Positions 62,240 through 64,000 of a stretch of DNA of 64,000 bases are shown here, piece by piece. Numbering within the stretch: the first letter of the stretch is position 1; the number at the start of each line of letters is the position of its first letter. The stretch is from Collinsella sp. TF08-11AT (lineage in GTDB: Bacteria > Actinomycetota > Coriobacteriia > Coriobacteriales > Coriobacteriaceae), in the NCBI RefSeq assembly GCF_003437035.1, contig NZ_QSRL01000002.1:186001-250000 (forward strand), read 5' to 3'. The position numbers and the translations under genes were made by a program. The notes under the pieces were generated by a model. That model worked only from the letters and a program-made list of their open reading frames with translations. It did not search any database and was not told the DNA's origin.

Positions 62240-64000
62240 ATCTATCAATCGAATACGACTGCCGCTCAACGTTGGCGTGTTTCGCATGACGATGACGGCT
62301 ATCTCACGATAACGAATGTAAAGTCTGGCAAAGTACTTGATGTTTCCGCGGGTTCAACTTCTTTGGGAACGAACGTCCAGCAATACACGGCTTGCGGTGA
62401 CGCGAACCATGCGCAAAAGTGGATTGCGGTACCGAATGGCGACGGAAGCGTTCGACTTCTTTCTGCTGTTTGGCAACAGCGCACGCTTGACGTTGCCGGC
62501 GGCTCTCTGAACTCTCGGACAAACGTGCAGCTCTATGCTTCGAATGGAACTGCCGCGCAGCGCTTCACTTTTATTGCCGCAAGCCCTGCGTCAGTTGACC
62601 CGTGCGATGACATTTTGAAAGACAAGGGTTGGTGCGTTATTTCGCCCTCCTCAAATGGCTCTGTTGCCTTTGACGTTGCCGGTGGATCATTGAAGAACGG
62701 GGGCAACGTTCAGACATATTCCTGCAACGGCACGCTGTCCCAGCTATTTAAGGCTGAGTACCGAGACGGTTATTATGTTCTTCGTAATGCTGGCTCCGGT
62801 AAGGTGCTCGATGTTACAGCGGGCGACGTTGTCCCCGGGACGAACGTTCAGCAGTGGGATGAAAGCCCCAACGACAACCAGCTGTTTAGCGTCGTTGCCA
62901 ATGAAGACGGAAGCTATTCGTTCATCAATAAGGGTACAGGGCTCATGCTCGCGGTATCCGGTTCAAATCTGGTTGCTGCTACGGCGGGAGATTCCGTCCA
63001 GACGTCGTTTGTTTTTGCTGAGCAAGAAGACCTGCTGAGCGAAGGCCTTTATGAAATCTATCCGTCTGCTAATTCCTCCTATGTGCTTGATGCCGCGGGT
63101 GCATCTGTTGACTCCGGCGCCAACGTTCAGCTCTATGCCGGCAATGGTTCCTTCGCCCAAAAATGGCTGCTTAAAAAGGTGGATGGAGCGAAGAATACCT
63201 ATACGTTTGAATCCGTTTGCTCAACTAACAGACTTGCTGTTTCCGGTACCAATGTTTGCACGATGGCACCGGCAGGTGTGAAGGCGCAGCAATGGGTGGC
63301 GCGAATCGATAGCAATGGTATTGAGTTTGTGTCTGCGGATGACCAAGACCTTTCGCTTGATGTGAAGGGCGGTAATTTTGCATCGATTTCCAACATTCAA
63401 GTCCACTCCTCCAATGGTTCCGCTGCGCAGAGATTCCGCCTGCGTGCCACTTCGGCAACCATCGCCAATGGTACGTATTTCATCCGAATGGCTTCTCGTG
63501 CGGGTTCGGTCTTAGATGTTTCTGGCGGATCGCACTTGGACGGTGCAAACATTCAGATTTGGCAGAACAACGATTCGGGTGCTCAAAAATGGAACTTCTC
63601 TCGTAACGGTGATGGCTCATACAACATCGTAAATGCCGCCAGTGGCAAGGCTCTTGACGTAAAAGATGGGGCTGCATCTTCTGGAACCAATATCCAACAA
63701 TGGTCTAGGAATGGCAGTGCTGCCCAGCATTGGTTTATCGATTATGTACCCGGTGGATTTAAGCTGTCTTCCGCTCTGAATGGAGCGTTCGTAATCGATG
63801 TCTCTGGAGGCAACAGCGCAAACGGGACGAACGTTGCTCTGCATGCAAGTAACGATTCAAGGGCGCAGCGGTTTACCTTCGGAGCTACTACGTACGTGCA
63901 TCCGCTGCCTGCCGATCAACAAGCTATGTATAACCGTGCGCAGTGGTATAACAGCAACACGGAATGGCTAATTTTGACTGATACCGTTGGATGCCGTACG
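62240..64000 (+). pseudogene. continuation of the ricin-repeat protein after the amber codon, runs off the window
   Basis: The same frame is open for 587 codons to the window end. It carries at least eight more repeats of the type VLDVSAGS...TNVQQY...AQKW. The last residues, MYNRAQWYNSNTEWLILTDTV, are no longer a lectin repeat and resemble the start of a YkuD L,D-transpeptidase domain in related actinobacterial proteins. The intact protein would therefore bind glycans and perhaps cross-link peptidoglycan. Only the separation by one TAG makes this part a broken gene. Confidence 0.75.

Overview
The window looks like chromosome from a high-GC gut actinobacterium of the class Coriobacteriia, most likely Collinsella or a close relative. 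This is inferred from codon use, a sufCBDSU operon with a divergent Rrf2 regulator, a Rho factor with a very long Ala/Pro/Lys-rich N-terminus, a GGGtGRT/Fe-S-scaffold gene pair and ricin-repeat surface proteins. No rRNA gene is present, so the genus is not proven.

Layout. 1-1.7 kb: a probable 6S RNA on the minus strand, a PflX-type radical SAM gene and tRNA-Ala(CGC). 1.9-20.7 kb: a one-strand defence island. It holds a coiled-coil protein, an HsdR-like translocase whose nuclease motif lacks the usual lysine, an unknown 217-aa protein, a MoxR AAA+ ATPase, a metallopeptidase/VWA protein, an HNH nuclease, HsdM, a HEPN protein, HsdS, a tyrosine recombinase, a second HsdS that looks like a silent cassette, and a large RecQ-like helicase. 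20.9-30.6 kb: housekeeping genes (pncB, proB, a prolyl-aminopeptidase-like gene, proA, an HD protein, a CarD-like regulator, argS). 31-36 kb: rho, an acidic membrane protein and a VanZ-like protein. 36-39.3 kb: a ROK sugar kinase, an aminotransferase, tRNA-His, two tRNA-Lys genes, a duplicated tRNA-Lys 3' end with its terminator, and a truncated DinD. 39.5-43 kb: a flavoprotein and the GGGtGRT/scaffold pair. 43.4-50.9 kb: a REP-associated (RAYT) transposase, the suf operon, its Rrf2 regulator and a MntA/HepT toxin-antitoxin pair. 51-64 kb: a secreted wall-anchored protein, an AAA-ATPase-like protein, envelope polysaccharide genes and a ricin-repeat protein with an in-frame amber codon that runs off the window.

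How genes work together. The island combines a type I restriction-modification core, with shufflable specificity, and an uncommon MoxR + metallopeptidase/VWA + HNH module placed between hsdR and hsdM. This is the best candidate for an undescribed composite defence system. The suf genes build Fe-S clusters and are probably controlled by the adjacent Cys-containing Rrf2 protein. Three copies of one 29-bp palindrome lie at the two ends of suf, one of them just downstream of the RAYT gene, which suggests a RAYT/REP family; one copy supplies the last codons of sufU. proB and proA flank a peptidase that may release proline. The 54.8-60.8 kb genes are consistent with cell-envelope glycan synthesis.
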